A stretch of DNA of 64,000 nt, from contig JAZQBM010000003.1 in assembly GCA_045545735.1 (NCBI GenBank), positions 1 to 64,000 of the forward strand. The letters run 5' to 3'. Positions within the stretch are counted from its first letter, which is position 1. Each line of letters opens with the position of its first letter. The notes beneath the pieces are model-generated. The model was not told where the DNA came from. It did not search any database and saw only the letters and a program-made list of their open reading frames with translations. Source of the DNA: Fimenecus sp045545735 (GTDB lineage: Bacteria > Bacillota > Clostridia > Oscillospirales > Acutalibacteraceae). This document shows, one piece after another, positions 61,343 through 64,000 of this stretch. A program made the translations under genes and the position numbers.

Positions 61343-62950
61343 ATGAGAAATCCACTTACCGTAACGGTCATTACCGATACACATTATTATTCAAAAAAAC
61401 TTGGCACTTCAGGTGAGGCTTACGAAATCGCTAACAACAAGAGTGGCGTTTTATTAGCAGAATCCCGTGAAATGCTTGAGGCTGCATTTACACAAATTGC
61501 AAACGACACAAGAACTGATATTGTTCTTCTTTCAGGTGACACAACAAGCAACGGCGACTATGATTCTCACAAGGAATTCATTGAAATGCTTCGCGACTTA
61601 AAGTCTAAAGGCAAAAGAGTTTATGTGCTTACTGCAACTCACGACTACAAATGGGATGGTGTTCACCACAAATATGAAGGTAGCGAAAGAGTAACAATTC
61701 CTGCAGCAAAGCGTGAAGAACTTTTTGATATGTATAAAGAGTTTGGTCCTGACGAGGCACTTGCAGTTCACGAAGAAAGCATGTCATACATCATTCAATT
61801 GCAAGATGGTTATCGACTTCTCGCTCTTAATGACGACACTAACAGAAACGGAAAAAGCGGATTTTCTGACGAGTGTTTCGAATGGATTAAAGAGCAGATT
61901 GCAGACGCAAAGGCTAATGGTCAGTTCATTGTTGCTATGACACACCATCCGCTCATTGCCCCCTCACCTATGTATGAAATTATAGGTAAAGGCGATATGA
62001 TGGGTGACTACGAAATTCGTCGCGAGCAACTTGCTGATTTAGGCGTTCAGTTTATGCTTACAGGCCACACTCACGTACACGATATTGACAAGCACGTAAG
62101 TCCTAAGGGTAACTATTTCTATGATATTTCAACTGCATCAACAGTTGGCTACCCTGCAACTATAAGAACTGTTGTGTTTGACGTTGAAAACAATGTTGTA
62201 AGCACTACGACAGACCTTATTACTGAGCCTGTGAAATTTGATACTGAAGGCAAAGATTTACAGACTTATCTTTCTGACCACATCGTTGGTATGATTAGAG
62301 ATGTAATTAAGGCTGCCGGTGAAGATATTGACAAATTTGCTGATATGGCAACTGCAATCAGTATTAAAAAGAAAGTATCATATAAAATCGGTTGGATTTT
62401 AAAACCAATATTCAAATTCTTGAATTCTCTTAAAATTGGTACAGTTGGCAACTGGACACGCAAGGAAACTGGTCTTAAAAAAGAAGATTATGCCGATATT
62501 AAAGATAAGAGTGTCGTTGATTTTATAGTTGACCTTGTACTTAATCTTTATGGTGGCAAATCACTTTACACACCTGATGATAACGAATACAAGATTGCAA
62601 TTGGTCTTATCAATATTATTGATTCAATAATTAAGGTGTTACATATTCCACTTAAGAAACTTATTAAGGTTTCTGACACAGTTCGTGGAATAATTGAACC
62701 GTTACTTTATAATGACGGAATTCCATCTTACGATGCGATTATGCCAATTATGCCTGTTTATGAAGGCGATGAGGTTGGTCCTCAGCCCGAAAAAGCAGAA
62801 AAGATTGACACGGTTAAAGAAAGTAAAAAAGGCTTGCCAATTGTAATTATTGCAATACTTTTCATTATTACATTCTTTATTCCTATTCTTTTACTGTTAT
62901 TAATTGGATTTATTGTGAATCAAATTAAATATGGTAAATATCTTAAATAA
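61343..62950 (+). CDS. Metallophosphoesterase with C-terminal membrane helix
   Basis: The 535-residue protein has the calcineurin-like motifs I-T-D-T-H-Y, S-G-D-T-T-S-N-G, T-A-T-H-D-Y, T-H-H-P-L and T-G-H-T-H-V-H-D. These residues coordinate two metal ions. A membrane helix lies at about 500-525 near the C-terminus and no N-terminal signal is seen, so the enzyme is probably tail-anchored. The substrate is unknown. It follows thrS by 10 bases and may be transcribed with it. Confidence 0.88.
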   Translation: MRNPLTVTVITDTHYYSKKLGTSGEAYEIANNKSGVLLAESREMLEAAFTQIANDTRTDIVLLSGDTTSNGDYDSHKEFIEMLRDLKSKGKRVYVLTATHDYKWDGVHHKYEGSERVTIPAAKREELFDMYKEFGPDEALAVHEESMSYIIQLQDGYRLLALNDDTNRNGKSGFSDECFEWIKEQIADAKANGQFIVAMTHHPLIAPSPMYEIIGKGDMMGDYEIRREQLADLGVQFMLTGHTHVHDIDKHVSPKGNYFYDISTASTVGYPATIRTVVFDVENNVVSTTTDLITEPVKFDTEGKDLQTYLSDHIVGMIRDVIKAAGEDIDKFADMATAISIKKKVSYKIGWILKPIFKFLNSLKIGTVGNWTRKETGLKKEDYADIKDKSVVDFIVDLVLNLYGGKSLYTPDDNEYKIAIGLINIIDSIIKVLHIPLKKLIKVSDTVRGIIEPLLYNDGIPSYDAIMPIMPVYEGDEVGPQPEKAEKIDTVKESKKGLPIVIIAILFIITFFIPILLLLLIGFIVNQIKYGKYLK

Positions 62951-62957
62951 CAACATT

Positions 62958-62987
62958 AAGCCACTCAATTGAGTGGCTTTTTCTTTT
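62958..62987 (+). terminator. Terminator after the phosphoesterase gene
   Basis: AAGCCACTCAATTGAGTGGCTT is a perfect palindrome followed by a T-rich run. The same core occurs at two other terminators in the window. Confidence 0.88.
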
Positions 62988-63079
62988 GTTCATTTATACG
63001 AATTTTATTCTCTGCTTTTTACTAATCCCACAAAAAACAGGTGGATTTAGTTATTTTTTAACAAAATTGTCTTTTGTTC

Positions 63080-63108
63080 TTGATTTTTTGCCAAAAAAAG
63101 TATATAAT
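63080..63108 (+). promoter_or_regulatory. Promoter of the PHP-domain gene
   Basis: TTGATT (63080-63085) and TATAAT (63103-63108) are spaced by 17 bases, 60 bases before the start codon. Confidence 0.75.
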
Positions 63109-63168
63109 GGTGTTATATATTGAGGGGAATATACGCATTTTTCACCTATAAACTTGGAGGTATTTATT

Positions 63169-64000
63169 TTGAGCGGAGATTTACACTGTCACACAAGGTT
63201 ATCAGACGGTACATTAGGTATTGAGGACCTTATCAATTTTGCAAAGAAAAAAGGTCTTGAAACTATTGCAATTACAGACCACGATTGTCTTGCAGGTACT
63301 GTTAGAGGAAAAATCATCGGTGCACGTCATGGAATTCAGGTTATTCCCGGCGTTGAACTTTCAGCAACTGACGAAAAGAATGAAAAAAATGTTCATATTC
63401 TTTGCTATTTGCCTGACTCACCTGATATGCTTGAAGGACTTTGCAAAAGAAATTCACTTGCTCGCAAAAAAGCAGGTCATTTTATGTTGCTCCAGACTGC
63501 TAAGCGTTTCCCCATTACCACTGAATTTATTATGAAATGTGCAACAGGCTCTACAAACCTTTATAAAAAGCACATTATGCAAGCTCTTATTGAGTGTGGT
63601 TATGCTGATTCATTCAATGGTGAACTTTATAAAGAATTATTCACAAGCACAAGCGAAAACAATATTCTTGTTGTTCCAAAATACGAAAATGTTAAAGACG
63701 TAATTGATGCAATTCATACTGCAGGCGGTATTGCAGTACTCGCCCACCCCGTTAAGAGTGGTTGCACTGAAATTCTTGACGATTACATTGAATACGGCAT
63801 TGACGGTATTGAAGTATTCCACCCAAGTGCAAATGAAGATGAGCAGGCTGAACTCAAGAAATTTGCAACTAAAAACAAGGTTTTAATGACAGGTGGCAGT
63901 GATTTTCACGGTCTTTATAATGAATACAAAGTGTCATTAGGCGATTACAGTACTCCTGATGATTGTCTTCACGCACTTCTCACATACAAATCAAAGCAAA
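63169..64000 (+). CDS. PHP-domain phosphoesterase (3' end outside the window)
   Basis: A TTG at 63169 after GGAGG gives M-S-G-D-L-H-C-H-T-R-L-S-D-G, the standard PHP start. Further metal-binding motifs are T-D-H-D, G-V-E-L-S, A-H-P-V and G-S-D-F-H-G. These match the stand-alone PHP family that includes the RNase AM/YciV-type nuclease/phosphatase. The reading frame is still open at the right edge after 277 codons, close to the usual total of about 280-290. Confidence 0.9.
   Translation, partial: MSGDLHCHTRLSDGTLGIEDLINFAKKKGLETIAITDHDCLAGTVRGKIIGARHGIQVIPGVELSATDEKNEKNVHILCYLPDSPDMLEGLCKRNSLARKKAGHFMLLQTAKRFPITTEFIMKCATGSTNLYKKHIMQALIECGYADSFNGELYKELFTSTSENNILVVPKYENVKDVIDAIHTAGGIAVLAHPVKSGCTEILDDYIEYGIDGIEVFHPSANEDEQAELKKFATKNKVLMTGGSDFHGLYNEYKVSLGDYSTPDDCLHALLTYKSKQ

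Overview
The window looks like a low-GC, Gram-positive gut or rumen Clostridia of the Ruminococcus/Oscillospirales kind. The evidence is an HrcA/CIRCE heat-shock operon, a Thr T-box leader, an L10 leader, a queT gene with a riboswitch-like leader, a zinc-type L33, tyrosine-recombinase integration into a tRNA, and cohesin/dockerin modules. Assignment to genus is inference.

Layout. Positions 1-940 hold the 3' end of a phosphate-binding protein gene and two tRNA-Ser genes (UGA, GCU). The last 24 bp of tRNA-Ser(GCU) (918-941) recur at 36128-36151. They bracket a 35.2 kb genomic island whose only integrase is internal and broken. Positions 36.2-64 kb are chromosomal: two glycosidases, the rpmG-secE-nusG-rplKAJL operon, carAB, a lipase-like gene, queT, the hrcA-grpE-dnaK-dnaJ operon, a PadR module, thrS, a phosphoesterase and a PHP-domain gene cut by the right edge.

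The island has two parts. The left part (1.0-25.2 kb) is a eukaryote-like phosphosignalling and surface-protein cluster. A long minus-strand run (14949 to 4227) encodes two PP2C phosphatases, four FHA proteins, a kinase fused to a solute-binding-like ectodomain, a PASTA kinase with an elaborate ectodomain, and a membrane protein with a Thr-rich stalk. A LytS/AgrC-like kinase, a LytTR regulator and a zinc-ribbon protein follow. A plus-strand run (15216-17895) encodes a membrane-anchored LRR protein, an XRE-like protein and a soluble kinase that seems to start at an AUA codon. Convergent to it lie two large surface proteins: a membrane-anchored collagen-like protein ending in a cohesin, and a secreted protein carrying a cohesin, a dockerin, InlB-type repeats and LRRs. 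The secreted protein shares its C-terminal domain with the PASTA kinase ectodomain. I read this as one system: surface or secreted ligands joined by cohesin-dockerin contacts, sensed by transmembrane kinases, read by FHA proteins and reset by PP2C phosphatases. That linkage is inference; the domains are visible.

The right part (26.5-35.8 kb) is a type I restriction-modification operon. It starts with a Fic protein and carries four embedded accessory ORFs.

The best leads are the kinase/cohesin cluster, the kinase-binding-protein fusion, a carbamoyl-phosphate synthase small subunit that has lost its glutaminase triad, a free-standing 38-residue peptide gene at 45806, the decayed integrase, and a duplication scar inside the phosphatase/FHA operon.
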